This document shows positions 31,719 through 41,520 of a stretch of 64,000 nucleotides of DNA, piece after piece; position 1 is the stretch's first letter; the number at the start of each line of letters is the position of its first letter. Origin of the DNA: Acidobacteriota bacterium (GTDB taxonomy: Bacteria > Acidobacteriota > Terriglobia > Terriglobales > Acidobacteriaceae); the NCBI GenBank assembly GCA_021846275.1, contig JAJZBZ010000001.1, positions 310,001-374,000 of the forward strand, read 5' to 3'. The translations under genes and the position numbers were made by a program. Under the pieces are notes generated by a model. That model was given only the letters and a program-made list of their open reading frames with translations. It ran no database searches and was not told where the DNA came from.

Positions 31719-34490
31719 TCACTCCATATCCCGCCAGTTCGCGCCGATGGCCACATCCGCCTCCAGTGGAACGCGCAGCGTCGCCACCGACTCCATCGAC
31801 TCTTTGACGAGCGCGGCGACCTCGGTCGTCTCACTCTCCGGCACATCAAGCAGCAGTTCGTCATGCACCTGAAGCACGAGCCGCGCGCCGAGTCCACGCG
31901 ACGCGAGCGCGCGATCCAGCGCAATCATCGCCAGCTTGATCAGGTCGGCAGCGGTGCCCTGTAGCGGGGTATTGATCGCCGTGCGCTCGGCAAATCCGCG
32001 CTGCGCCGGGTTGCGGCTGTCGAGGTCGGGAATGGGTCGCAGGCGACCGAAGAGCGTACGCACTGAGCCTTCGCGACGCACCTCGTCCAGGGTGCGATCA
32101 ATGAACGAGCGGACGCCCCGGTAGCGCTCAAAATAACGCTCGATATACTGCCGCGCCTCGGTCTGCGGAATGCCCAGCTGCGCGGCCAACCCGAACGGCG
32201 AGATGCCGTAGACAATGCCGAAGTTCACGGCCTTCGCGCGATTGCGCGTCGTCTTGTCGAGCTGGTCGATGGGTATGCCGAAGACCTCGCTCGCCGTGAG
32301 CGAATGTATGTCCTGGCCCGTGCGATACGCCTCCATCAGCAGCGGGTCTTCGCTGTAGTGCGCGAGCAGCCGCAGTTCAATCTGTGAGTAATCCGCGGAG
32401 AGCAGCACGTTGCCCGGCGAGGCGATGAAGGCCGCGCGAATCTCGCGACCCAGCTCCGTGCGCACGGGAATATTCTGAAGATTCGGATTGATCGAAGACA
32501 GCCGTCCTGTGGCCGTGGCCGCCGCCTGAAATGTCGTATGCACCCGCGCGTCAGAGTCAACCAGCGTCGGCAGAGTGTCGATGTAGGTGGACTTCAGCTT
32601 CGACAGATGACGGTGATCGAGAATCAGCCGCGCGATCTCGTGCTCCTCAGCCAAGCCCTCCAGCACGTCCTGCGCCGTCGAGAGCGACTTTGATTTGCCG
32701 CGCGAGGACGAATGCGGCAGCCCCATCTGCACAAAAAGCACTTCGCCAAGTTGCTTCGGCGAGTTCAGGTTAAAGCGCGCGCCTGCGAGCGAAAAAATCC
32801 GCTCCGCTGCCGTCTGCATCTCTGCCGCAAATCGTGTGGAAAGCCCAGCCAGCGCGGCCAGATCAACGCGGATCCCGGCCCGCTCCATGGCGAAAAGCAC
32901 CGGCGTCAGCGGCCGATCAATCTCACGGTAGACGCGGATTAGATCGAGCTTTTCCGCTTCCGCTATCAACGCAGGATGGAGCATGGCAATCGCGCGCGCC
33001 GCTGTGGCAGGAGTCGTGATCGGCGGCGCTCCATTGCGCGCCGCAACGTCGGCCAGCGTCTGTGTCGCGTGCGTTGGATTGAGCAGCCAGGAGAGCAGCA
33101 TCGTGTCTTCGAGCGGTCCGGCAAATGCCACGCTCCGATCCGCAAGCCGATGGAGCAGCGACTTTGCGTCGTGCGCAATTTTCGGAGTGCCCGCGTCCGC
33201 AAGCAGCGCCAGCAGCGGCTCCGCGAGCGCAAGCGTCAGCGCCGGACCCTCCGTCGCTGCCACGCCGACACGCAGCGGCTTTGTCTCAGTCTGCACAGAC
33301 GCGGGTTCAGCCAGATTCAGCATCGACTGTGCGGGCGGCGCGTCGTCAGTTTCGGCGTCTGTTGCCCTGACGGCGGAATCCGCGTCCAGTACGAGCGCAA
33401 AACCCGGCCCCGCCTGAACGATAAACGCCGCAACCTCGTCTTCGCCAGGCTCCTCAACTGTGGCCATGACGGTCCTGCCTTCCGCCTCGGCTGGCGTGAA
33501 CGCGCGCAGCATTGAGGTGAATTCAAGTTCGGTGTACAGCGCGCGCAGAGCGTCTGCATCTGGCTCGCCGACGCGCATCGCTTCCAGATCAAGCGCAACG
33601 GGAACCGAAGTGTGAATCGTGACCAGTTCTCGCGAGAGCAGTACGGTCTCGCGATTCTCAAGCAGAGATTCACGATAGCCCTTGCGCTTCACTTCGTCGG
33701 CACGCTCCAGCAACCCATCCAGCGAGCCGAACTCGCGAATCAACTCCACCGAACCCTTGTCGCCAATCCCCGGCGCGCCCGGCACATTGTCCACCGCATC
33801 GCCGCGCAGCGCCATCACGTCCACCACGCGCTCCGGCGGCACGCCCAGAACCTCTTCGACTTTCGCAGGATCGAGCACCAGATTTTCCTTCTGCGGATTC
33901 AGGATGCGGACACGATCCGTCACAAGCTGCATCATGTCCTTGTCCGGCGAAACGATGAAGACCGGGTGACCTTCAGCGGCTGCCTTCGCCGCCAGCGTGC
34001 CAATCACGTCGTCGGCCTCGTAGCCTTCCGCAGCCAGCACGGGAATGCGCATCGCCTCAATAGCGCGGCGGATGAAGGGAATCTGCCGCGAGAGATCCTC
34101 CGGCATCGCCTCGCGATTCGCCTTGTACCCGGCGTAATCCACCTCGATAAAGCCCTGCGCAGCAGCGCTCCATTTTTTCAGCGTCGTAATCTGCCGCGCC
34201 GTGGCGTCGCGAAAGACTTCGCCGGAGAGATCGAAGACCGCAGCCAGATGCACCGGCGCAAACTCCTTGCGCAGCCGCTCCAGCATGTTCACGAAAACGA
34301 AGATCGCAGCCGTCGGCTGGCCGCCGCGCGTGGTCATCGGCCGCGCGCGCTGCATCGCGTGATACGCGCGAAAGATGAACGACATCGTATCGAGCAGAAA
34401 TACCGGCGCAAGATCGCCAGCAGCGGCAGGAGAACTGACTTCAGGCATCGATTGCGAGTGTAGCAGCGCCGAGGGCTGGCGGTGAAACAT
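31719..34490 (-). CDS. polA: DNA polymerase I
   Basis: A 923-residue enzyme. The N-terminal 5'-3' exonuclease domain (FLLDTMSFIFRAYHAMQ, AEGYEADDVIGTLA, GAPGIGDKGSVELI) is followed by a 3'-5' exonuclease-like region and the polymerase. Polymerase motifs are SADYSQIELRLLAHYSED (A), RNRAKAVNFGIVYG (B) and LVLQVHDELLLD (C). The proofreading region lacks a clear DxE, so proofreading may be absent. It starts one base after queA's stop; an internal ATG at 34448 is an alternative. It is last in a five-gene unit. Confidence 0.95.
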   Translation of the reverse strand: MFHRQPSALLHSQSMPEVSSPAAAGDLAPVFLLDTMSFIFRAYHAMQRARPMTTRGGQPTAAIFVFVNMLERLRKEFAPVHLAAVFDLSGEVFRDATARQITTLKKWSAAAQGFIEVDYAGYKANREAMPEDLSRQIPFIRRAIEAMRIPVLAAEGYEADDVIGTLAAKAAAEGHPVFIVSPDKDMMQLVTDRVRILNPQKENLVLDPAKVEEVLGVPPERVVDVMALRGDAVDNVPGAPGIGDKGSVELIREFGSLDGLLERADEVKRKGYRESLLENRETVLLSRELVTIHTSVPVALDLEAMRVGEPDADALRALYTELEFTSMLRAFTPAEAEGRTVMATVEEPGEDEVAAFIVQAGPGFALVLDADSAVRATDAETDDAPPAQSMLNLAEPASVQTETKPLRVGVAATEGPALTLALAEPLLALLADAGTPKIAHDAKSLLHRLADRSVAFAGPLEDTMLLSWLLNPTHATQTLADVAARNGAPPITTPATAARAIAMLHPALIAEAEKLDLIRVYREIDRPLTPVLFAMERAGIRVDLAALAGLSTRFAAEMQTAAERIFSLAGARFNLNSPKQLGEVLFVQMGLPHSSSRGKSKSLSTAQDVLEGLAEEHEIARLILDHRHLSKLKSTYIDTLPTLVDSDARVHTTFQAAATATGRLSSINPNLQNIPVRTELGREIRAAFIASPGNVLLSADYSQIELRLLAHYSEDPLLMEAYRTGQDIHSLTASEVFGIPIDQLDKTTRNRAKAVNFGIVYGISPFGLAAQLGIPQTEARQYIERYFERYRGVRSFIDRTLDEVRREGSVRTLFGRLRPIPDLDSRNPAQRGFAERTAINTPLQGTAADLIKLAMIALDRALASRGLGARLVLQVHDELLLDVPESETTEVAALVKESMESVATLRVPLEADVAIGANWRDME

Positions 34491-34491
34491 C

Positions 34492-35589
34492 TCACGTCAG
34501 CAGTATGCAGTCACCATAGCTGAAAAAGCGATACCGCTGCTCTACGGCGTGACGATAAGCAGCCAGCACGCGCTCGCGCCCGGCAAAGGCGCTGACCAGC
34601 ATGAGCAGGCTTGACTGCGGCAGATGAAAGTTGGTCAGCATCGCATCCACCAGACGGAAGCAATGGCCGGGCGAGAGAAAAATCTCCGTGCTGCCGGTGT
34701 GAGCCGTTGGCAGGCCGTGCTGCGCGGTCAGCGCGCAGTGCTCCAGCGTGCGCACGACCGTCGTTCCCACAGCCACGATCCGGCGGCCTTCGCGCCGCGC
34801 TATGTGAATCGCCTCCGCCGTCTCCTCCGGCAGCGTGTACGGCTCGCGATGCAGATGAATCTCGGCCAGCCGCTCAACGCGCAGTGGCGCAAAGGTACCC
34901 AGCCCGACATGGAGCGTGACGAAGCGGTGATCGACGCCGCGCGCCGCAAGCGCGCCCAGCATCTCCGGCGTGAAGTGCAACCCCGCCGTGGGCGCGGCCA
35001 CCGAGCCATGCTGCGCGGCATAGACCGTCTGGTAGCGCTCGCGGTCCGCAGGCTCGTCGCTACGATGGATGTACGGCGGCAGCGGCATGTGTCCAATGCG
35101 ATCCAATGCAGCAAAAAAATCCAACCCGGCAGCAGCAAAGCGCAGTCTGCGCTGGCCGAACTCACCCGTCGCGACGACCTCGGCACGCAGCACCGACTGA
35201 CCGGACGCGTCAGAAAAATCCAGCTCGTCGCCGACGCGAATCTTGCGGCCAGGACGCACCAGAGCCGTCCACTCGCCGTCCGCGTGCAGCTCCGCGAGCA
35301 GCACCTCGATCTCGCCCGTCGCCGGCTGGCGCTCGCGCAGATTCACGCGCCGTGCAAACAGCCGCGCCGGAATCACGCGGCTGTTGTTCAGCACAATCAG
35401 GTCGCCGGACTGGAGCAGCGCGGGCAAATCGGCAAACTGGCGGTCTGCGACCACGCCACTCGCGCGATCCAGATGGAGCATGCGGCTGGCTCCGCGCACG
35501 GCTGGCGGCTCTTGCGCGATCAGTTCCTCGGGCAGAGCAAAATCAAAATCAGAGACCAGCAGTTCGTCGTCGGTTCGAGCCGGGTTCAT
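34492..35589 (-). CDS. queA: S-adenosylmethionine:tRNA ribosyltransferase-isomerase
   Basis: A 365-residue enzyme of queuosine biosynthesis that transfers the ribosyl part of SAM to 7-aminomethyl-7-deazaguanine in tRNA. Visible motifs: [59 protein letters not shown] and [21 protein letters not shown]. All are standard for QueA. It overlaps the DUF374 gene by ATGA and abuts polA. Confidence 0.95.
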   Translation of the reverse strand: MNPARTDDELLVSDFDFALPEELIAQEPPAVRGASRMLHLDRASGVVADRQFADLPALLQSGDLIVLNNSRVIPARLFARRVNLRERQPATGEIEVLLAELHADGEWTALVRPGRKIRVGDELDFSDASGQSVLRAEVVATGEFGQRRLRFAAAGLDFFAALDRIGHMPLPPYIHRSDEPADRERYQTVYAAQHGSVAAPTAGLHFTPEMLGALAARGVDHRFVTLHVGLGTFAPLRVERLAEIHLHREPYTLPEETAEAIHIARREGRRIVAVGTTVVRTLEHCALTAQHGLPTAHTGSTEIFLSPGHCFRLVDAMLTNFHLPQSSLLMLVSAFAGRERVLAAYRHAVEQRYRFFSYGDCILLT

Positions 35590-36380
35590 TCGGTTTTTCC
35601 TGTACTCTGTGCGCGGTCCGGCATTGTTTCGCGGTGCTTCCCCACAGCCAGAAACTGCTCGGCTCGCGCGCGCGACGTCTCAATCGCGCAGTCCAGTTTT
35701 TTCCGCCACGCTTCCGTCGCCTCCGCCATTGCAGCCTCGTCAGCGGGCACGCGCAGCCACGGTCCCCAACTCACCACGATGCGGGTGAATGGCTTCGGAA
35801 TCTGGAAACGATCCCACGAGCGGAGCGTCCAGCATCGCTCCGGCTGAAGATGGAAACAGCCAATCGGAGCGCCCGTCATCTGAGCCAGCTTGATGGGTCC
35901 GTTTTTTGCGCGATGGATCGGCCCGCGCGGACCATCCGCTGTGAAGATCGCCGGGCGATTCGCGTTGAGCACAGCCTGCAATCCACGCAGCGCCTGTGCG
36001 CCGCCGCGCGAACTGGAGCCGCGCACCGCCGCGTAGCCAAAGCATTCCAGCACGCGTGTAATCAGCTCTCCATCAAAGCTCTGGCTGATGAGGATCGTCG
36101 CGCCCGTCGAGCGATAGTAGTACGTGCAGGCCAGCACGCACTGGTGCCAGAAACAGTAAATCTCGCGGCTCGGGGTGAAGCCGTGAAAGGCCGGCGTCAC
36201 GTCCGGCTCGGCGGTGACTTCAAATCGCCAGGTGCGCCCAACGACGTGAAGCAGCAGCCAGACAAGGCGCGGCACAACGGCCAGCAGCATTCGCTGGCCC
36301 GGCGTGAACTGGCTGGAAGATGGCCGAGGCACAAGATGGATTGTACCCGCAACGACGGAGCGAAACGAACCCTCGCGCAC
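35586..36380 (-). CDS. Lysophospholipid acyltransferase-family protein (DUF374)
   Basis: A 264-residue protein with one hydrophobic N-terminal stretch ([18 protein letters not shown]). [10 protein letters not shown] carries the probable acyltransferase His, [16 protein letters not shown] is present, and the DUF374 signature [26 protein letters not shown] follows. Such proteins are thought to acylate lipids, possibly lipid A-related. It begins with GTG. The permease ends 4 bp upstream and queA overlaps its stop, so it lies inside a packed operon. Confidence 0.85.
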   Translation of the reverse strand: MREGSFRSVVAGTIHLVPRPSSSQFTPGQRMLLAVVPRLVWLLLHVVGRTWRFEVTAEPDVTPAFHGFTPSREIYCFWHQCVLACTYYYRSTGATILISQSFDGELITRVLECFGYAAVRGSSSRGGAQALRGLQAVLNANRPAIFTADGPRGPIHRAKNGPIKLAQMTGAPIGCFHLQPERCWTLRSWDRFQIPKPFTRIVVSWGPWLRVPADEAAMAEATEAWRKKLDCAIETSRARAEQFLAVGKHRETMPDRAQSTGKTE

Positions 36381-36384
36381 GTCT

Positions 36385-37644
36385 TCAGCTATAGCGCAGC
36401 CAGCGCATCAGCTCCGGCAGGGTCGCGCGTTTTCCATACATCAGGATGCCGACGCGATAGAGCCGCGTGGAGAACCAGAGCACAGCCCAGATCGCCACGA
36501 GCATCAGCGCAATCGAGGCTCCGATCTGCCACAGCGGCGGCATCTGCGAACCCATGCGCAGGAACATGACAATGGGCGTGCAGGGCGGGAAAAGCGAAGC
36601 GGCAACCACCCATTTCGAGTTTGGGTTGGTCGAGATCAGCAGGATCATGCTGAAGCTGAGCCAGACCGGAAGTGCGGCCAGCGGCGAATACTGCTGCAAC
36701 TCCTGCTCGGTTTCAAGCGTCGCGCCCAAGCCCGCGAAGAGCGCCGAGTTCAGCGTATAGCCCAACAGGAAATACACCGCAAAGAGCACGACCTGAAAGA
36801 TCGAAATGTGAATCTGAAGATTGCCGCTCAGGTACTCTGCGCCCAGCGCCGAGCCGGCAAAGGCCGCGCCGGCGCCCACCCAGATCAGAATCTGCGTCAT
36901 GCCGACCGCACCAATGCCGATTAGCTTGCCGGTGAGCATGTCGCTGGCCTTCACGGTCGAGAGCATCACCTCGAAGATGCGCGAAGTCTTCTCCTGAATC
37001 ACGGAGCGACCCACGTTGAGACCATAGATCATCGTCGTCATGGTCAGCAGCAGAGCCATGATGTAGGCCGAGTAGAAACTGGAGACCGCATTGCTCGTCA
37101 CTTCCGTTCCGTTTTTCACCTGCCGCGTATTCACCTTCACGGTCTTCAGCAGCGCATCCATTGCGCTCGCGGCCACGCCGCTCCGCGCCAGCCTTTGCCG
37201 CAGCAAGGCGTGATTCAGCGCGCTCTGGAGACGCTCTGCGGTTACAAAATCACCCGCCGTCTGCGCATCATAGGTCGCCTCAATCTGCCCATTTGCCGGC
37301 ACATCCACCCATAGAAATCCGTCGATCGATTTGTCGTCCACTTCCTGCACGAGTTTGGCGTGGTCGGAGTCCATCAGCATCCCCGGCATCTCCGCCGGAA
37401 ACAGGTCGACTGTCGCCTTCGCGTCGGCATCAGAGAGAATCTGCGTGCGAATCGCCGCGCCGAGGTCGGGATCGCTGCATGCAATGGCAATATGCTTGCC
37501 CGTGCCGGAGTGCTTGCCGGAGAGAAACGAAAGATAAAAGACGCCAGCAAAGACGGCAGGCAGCAGAATCGTCGTGATCAGAAACGTTCTGCCCTTCACC
37601 TGTTCCATATATTCGCGTTTGGCAATCAGCAGGACATTACGCAT
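36385..37644 (-). CDS. ABC-2-type transporter permease, NatB-like
   Basis: About 419 residues from MRNVLLIAKREYMEQVKGRTF. An N-terminal membrane helix is followed by a large extracytoplasmic domain of about 150 residues. A C-terminal block of five helices includes NVGRSVIQEKTSRIFEVMLSTVKASDMLTGKLIGIG, typical of NatB/ABC-2 permeases. With its ATPase it probably exports Na+ or a hydrophobic compound. The ORF track's start at 37755 lies inside the ATPase gene; the ATG at 37644 overlaps it by 8 bp. Confidence 0.85.
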   Translation of the reverse strand: MRNVLLIAKREYMEQVKGRTFLITTILLPAVFAGVFYLSFLSGKHSGTGKHIAIACSDPDLGAAIRTQILSDADAKATVDLFPAEMPGMLMDSDHAKLVQEVDDKSIDGFLWVDVPANGQIEATYDAQTAGDFVTAERLQSALNHALLRQRLARSGVAASAMDALLKTVKVNTRQVKNGTEVTSNAVSSFYSAYIMALLLTMTTMIYGLNVGRSVIQEKTSRIFEVMLSTVKASDMLTGKLIGIGAVGMTQILIWVGAGAAFAGSALGAEYLSGNLQIHISIFQVVLFAVYFLLGYTLNSALFAGLGATLETEQELQQYSPLAALPVWLSFSMILLISTNPNSKWVVAASLFPPCTPIVMFLRMGSQMPPLWQIGASIALMLVAIWAVLWFSTRLYRVGILMYGKRATLPELMRWLRYS

Positions 37645-38539
37645 CGACTTTGCCTCCGACGGTCTGAATGAATATCTCTTCCAGCGACGGCTCCACCAGT
37701 TCGAAGCGATAGATCGTCGCCTTTGCAGCAGCCTCGGCCAGCAGCTTCTGCGCATCGCCGTCTTCTTTCAGGCGAATCTCCGCGTGGCCACTGTAGTTGC
37801 GCGCCTCTGCAATCTCCGCGCTCCCGAGGAAGCTCTCATCGCCGGTAAATTCAATATGCACGCGATCCCGCTTGTAGCGGCTCTTGATCTCGCGCACGCG
37901 GCCGGAGAGCACCAGATTTCCCTGGTGGATCAGCGCAATGGAGTCGCACAGCTTCTCCACCTGATCCATGCGATGCGTCGAGAAGAGAATCGTGCGCCCC
38001 TGATCCTTCATCTCCAGCAGCGTGTCTTGAAGCAGCGTCGCATTCACGGGATCCAGTCCACTGAACGGCTCATCCATGATGATCAGTTCCGGCTCGTGAA
38101 TCAGCGCGGAGATGAACTGAATCTTCTGCTGCATGCCCTTGGAAAGCTCTTCTGTCTTCTTCAGGATCGACTGCGCGATGTCCAGCTTCTTGGCCCAGGC
38201 AATCGCACGTTTCTGCGCTTCTTCCGTCGAGAGTCCACGCAGCGTGCCCATGAAGATGAGCTGGTCGAGCACCTTCATCTTTTTGTAAAGGCCGCGCTCC
38301 TCGGGCAGATAGCCGACGCGCGTCAGGCTGGTGCGCTGGAATGGCTTGTCGAAGAGTGTGATCGCGCCGGAGTCCGGGGCAGTGATGCCGATCATCATGC
38401 GGATCGAACTGGTTTTTCCGGAGCCGTTCGGCCCCAGCAGGCCAAACATCTGCCCCGGTTCAATGGAAAAGCTCAGTTGATTGACAGCGACTTTGTCCTG
38501 ATATGCCTTGGTGACCGCAGCAAGTTCAACGACCGGCAT
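37637..38539 (-). CDS. ABC transporter ATP-binding protein, NatA-like
   Basis: About 300 residues. Walker A LLGPNGSGKTSS, Q-loop region VGYLPEERGLYKKMKV, signature LSKGMQQKIQF, Walker B LIIMDEPFSGLDP and switch FSTHRMDQVEKLC are all present. The GMQQK signature and C-terminal DUF4162-like region (EPSLEEIFIQTVGG) are typical of NatA. The ORF track extends to 38950; the ATG at 38539 before PVVELAAVTKAY has GGAG upstream and is preferred. First gene of the unit ending with polA. Confidence 0.88.
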   Translation of the reverse strand: MPVVELAAVTKAYQDKVAVNQLSFSIEPGQMFGLLGPNGSGKTSSIRMMIGITAPDSGAITLFDKPFQRTSLTRVGYLPEERGLYKKMKVLDQLIFMGTLRGLSTEEAQKRAIAWAKKLDIAQSILKKTEELSKGMQQKIQFISALIHEPELIIMDEPFSGLDPVNATLLQDTLLEMKDQGRTILFSTHRMDQVEKLCDSIALIHQGNLVLSGRVREIKSRYKRDRVHIEFTGDESFLGSAEIAEARNYSGHAEIRLKEDGDAQKLLAEAAAKATIYRFELVEPSLEEIFIQTVGGKVDA

Positions 38540-38647
38540 TCGGCAGCTCCGATTCTGGATTTCCTGAGTTGCAACCACGATAGCACAGCGCAGGGCTTGC
38601 TCCATCGGCTTGCGGTTTGAAGATACCGGAGATAGATTGCAAGGAGC

Positions 38648-38869
38648 ATGCGGACACTGGCGCGAGCAGCGGTGGAGATTGGATTTATCGTCTTCCTGTT
38701 TTATTCCAACCTGCTGATGGGTGAGTTCACGCGCTCCGGTCAGGCGCACGCGCAGGGGCTGTTGTGGGCGCTGCGCGATGTGGTGACGCGCGAGAATCTG
38801 ACGGTTTCGCTGGTTGCGGCTGTGATCGGTTACGGTATCGTGGAGCTTCTGCGGAAGCGCCTTTCCTGA
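38648..38869 (+). CDS. Small membrane protein of unknown function
   Basis: A 73-residue protein with two predicted membrane helices (AAVEIGFIVFLFYSNLLMGEF and VSLVAAVIGYGIVELL) and a basic C-terminus. AAGGAG lies just before the ATG. It is 43 bp upstream of recG on the same strand. I do not recognise the family. Confidence 0.6.
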   Translation: MRTLARAAVEIGFIVFLFYSNLLMGEFTRSGQAHAQGLLWALRDVVTRENLTVSLVAAVIGYGIVELLRKRLS

Positions 38870-38912
38870 TCGCGGTGGCAGGCGAGCCGCGCGCGGTTGT
38901 AGCATCCGAAGT

Positions 38913-41282
38913 GTGAGTTCCCCGCATACCGCTCTGGACACTCCTGTCACCTACGTTCGCGGCGTAGGCCCGCGTATTGCCGCGCTGCTCGAAGCCAAAG
39001 GAATTCGCGTCGCCGAGGACCTGCTCTATCACCTGCCGTTCCGCTACGAGGACCGCCAGCATCCGCGCTCGCTCTTCGATCTGAAGACCGGCGAAACGGC
39101 CTCCGTCATCGGCGAGATTCGCAGCGCCGGCCTCGTGCAGACGCGCCACAAACCCATCTTCGAAATCGTGCTCGCTCAGGGTGCGCTCTCGATCAAGTGC
39201 ATGTGGTTCAACGGAGGCTATCTTCAGGGGCGTCTGCGCGCGGGACAGATGATCGCGCTTTTTGGGCGCATCGAGGCCTCACGTTCGACGCGCAACCTGA
39301 AAATGATCCAGCCGCAGTTTGAGCTGCTGCCCGACTCCGGCGGCGACGCCATGACGCGCCTGCTCGAAGTGGGCCGCATCACGCCCATCTATGAGTCGCT
39401 CGGCGGCGCGCAGCTTGCCTCGCGCTGGCAGCGCCGGGTCATCTTTCAGCTTCTGGAATCGATCCGCAACAACGTCCCGGAGTGCCTGCCCGGAGCAATC
39501 CTGGAGCGCAACGGATTGCCGCCGCGTGAGCGCGCGCTGGCCGAAACCCACTTTCCGCCGGAGGGTGTCTCCGCGTCCGCACTGGAGGCCGCGCAGACCC
39601 CGGCGCAGCGACGGCTCATCTTCGAGGAACTCTTCTATCTCGAACTCGGCCTCGAACTGAAACGTCGCCGCAGCCGTGAACAGCGCGGCATCGCCTTCCA
39701 GACCACCGACGCCACGCGCGACGCCATCCGCGAGATACTGCCCTTTCATCCGACGACCGCGCAGAAGCGCGCGCTGGGCGAGATTGTCGCCGACATGCGC
39801 GAACCGCACCCGATGCGCCGTCTGCTCCAGGGCGACGTTGGCTCGGGCAAAACCATCGTCGCGCTTCAGGCCATCGTCGTAGCCATGGAAAACGGCTGCC
39901 AGACCGCGCTGATGGCCCCAACCGAGATTCTGGCCACGCAGCACTACCTGGCCGCGCGCAAGCTGCTGGCGCGTTCCTCGCGCAACTATCGCATCGCGCT
40001 CCTGACCGGCTCGGTCGAGGCCGACGCCAAGCGCGCCCTGCGCGGCCAGTTGCAGCGCGGCGAAATCCAGCTCGTCATCGGCACCCACGCTCTCATCGAG
40101 GAGAACGTTGCCTTTGACCGCCTCGGCCTGGTCGTCGTCGATGAGCAGCATCGCTTCGGCGTCATGCAGCGCTTCCGTCTGATGAAGAAACCGAACGATG
40201 CCGAGCCGGACGTATTGGTGATGACGGCCACGCCCATCCCGCGCACGCTCGCGCTCACGCTCTACGGCGATCTGGACACGAGTGTGCTCGACGACCTGCC
40301 GCCCGGCCGCACGCCCATCGTCACGCGGCGCGTGGGCAGCGAGCGCGCCGACGAAGTCTGGCCGTTTGTGCGCGCGCAGGTGGCTGCCGGACGCCAGGCC
40401 TACATCGTCTATCCCATCATCGAAGGCAGCCGCGACGACCAGCAGGAGCTGGACTTCGCGCACGACGACAAGCCCGGCGAAGAGAACGTTGGCGATGCTG
40501 CGCAGGACGCGGCTCCGACTGGAGAGCCGCGCCAGGCAAGAATCCGCGCGCGCGGCGCGGCTGCCGCAGGCCTGGGCGCTGTGGGAACAAAATCTTCGCG
40601 CCGCGGAAAAGCAAAAGCGGCCACGCTCTTCGCTCCGGAACAATCGCCCACGCCGCAGGGCCGCGCCGAGTTGCGCTCCGCCACGGAAATGTTTGACCAG
40701 CTTCGCGCCGGAGCGCTCAACGGCCTGCGCGTGGGCCTGCTGCACGGGCGACTGAGCGCCGACGAAAAAGAGGTCGTCATGCGCCGCTTCCAGCGCGGCG
40801 AAATCGACGTGCTCGTCGCCACCACCGTCGTCGAGGTCGGCGTGGACGTGCCCAACGCGACTGTGATGGTTGTCGACCACGCCGAGCGCTTCGGCCTCGC
40901 GCAGTTGCACCAGTTGCGCGGGCGCGTCGGGCGCGGCAACGCGAAGAGCTACTGCGTTCTGATGACCGGCGAGCGCGTCTCTCCGCAGGCCGAGCAGCGG
41001 CTGGAGGCGATGGTGGCCACGCAGAACGGCTTTGAGCTTGCCGAGCTTGACCTGAAGATGCGCGGCCCTGGCGAATTCTTTGGCACGCGCCAGGCCGGGC
41101 TGCCAGGCTTTCGCGTCGTCAACCTGATCCGCGACAAAGAGCTTCTGGAGCTGGCCAAACAGGAGGCCGCGCGCTTCGTCTCCGCGCCCGACCCAGCCAT
41201 CACTGACCTCGAACGCCGCCGCGTCTGGGACCACCTGAAACAAAGCTGGCAGCGCCGCTACGGGCTGATGGAGGCCGGCTGA
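38913..41282 (+). CDS. recG: ATP-dependent DNA helicase RecG
   Basis: A 789-residue helicase that remodels stalled forks and Holliday junctions. The wedge/OB domain (ETASVIGEIRSAG) is N-terminal. Walker A GDVGSGKT is near residue 306, the DEQH box (VVDEQHRFGV) near 408, then MTATPIPRTLALTLYGDLD. Helicase domain 2 contains QLHQLRGRVGRG and the C-terminal GPGEFFGTRQAGLPGF. It is about 95 residues longer than E. coli RecG because of an Ala/Arg-rich insert between about 515 and 590. Start is a GTG. Confidence 0.95.
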   Translation: MSSPHTALDTPVTYVRGVGPRIAALLEAKGIRVAEDLLYHLPFRYEDRQHPRSLFDLKTGETASVIGEIRSAGLVQTRHKPIFEIVLAQGALSIKCMWFNGGYLQGRLRAGQMIALFGRIEASRSTRNLKMIQPQFELLPDSGGDAMTRLLEVGRITPIYESLGGAQLASRWQRRVIFQLLESIRNNVPECLPGAILERNGLPPRERALAETHFPPEGVSASALEAAQTPAQRRLIFEELFYLELGLELKRRRSREQRGIAFQTTDATRDAIREILPFHPTTAQKRALGEIVADMREPHPMRRLLQGDVGSGKTIVALQAIVVAMENGCQTALMAPTEILATQHYLAARKLLARSSRNYRIALLTGSVEADAKRALRGQLQRGEIQLVIGTHALIEENVAFDRLGLVVVDEQHRFGVMQRFRLMKKPNDAEPDVLVMTATPIPRTLALTLYGDLDTSVLDDLPPGRTPIVTRRVGSERADEVWPFVRAQVAAGRQAYIVYPIIEGSRDDQQELDFAHDDKPGEENVGDAAQDAAPTGEPRQARIRARGAAAAGLGAVGTKSSRRGKAKAATLFAPEQSPTPQGRAELRSATEMFDQLRAGALNGLRVGLLHGRLSADEKEVVMRRFQRGEIDVLVATTVVEVGVDVPNATVMVVDHAERFGLAQLHQLRGRVGRGNAKSYCVLMTGERVSPQAEQRLEAMVATQNGFELAELDLKMRGPGEFFGTRQAGLPGFRVVNLIRDKELLELAKQEAARFVSAPDPAITDLERRRVWDHLKQSWQRRYGLMEAG

Positions 41283-41432
41283 GGCAACCTGCCGTCGCGG
41301 AACGCCGACAAAAGCCCTGTAAACAACCCTTGCGACGGCATAAAAAGTCCTGCGCGCAGGAAGAAAATCTCTTGCTTTTCACCGCCCCGCGCGCAACTAT
41401 TCTGAAGAAGGCTGGTCGGTATGATCAGAGGT

Positions 41433-41476
41433 GCCTGAAAAGGCGCAGGAGATTCAGGAGAAACACCAGTTTCTCC
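41433..41476 (+). promoter_or_regulatory. Hairpin-rich 5' leader of the glycine-rich protein gene
   Basis: Two perfect small hairpins stand in the probable untranslated leader: GCCT-GAAA-AGGC, a GNRA-type tetraloop (41433-41444), and GGAGAAAC-ACCA-GTTTCTCC (41457-41476). They precede the RBS (GGGAGG) by about 35 bases. This may be mRNA stabilisation or a cis-regulatory leader; no known riboswitch is recognised. Confidence 0.4.
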
Positions 41477-41520
41477 ACCCGAAGGCGGAAGTGGCTTCGA
41501 GGTTCTTCAGGGAGGCTCCC

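Noticed and set aside
39279-41243. 654-residue ORF antisense to recG
   Set aside because: High GC content leaves the antisense frame open. The recG frame holds all helicase motifs.
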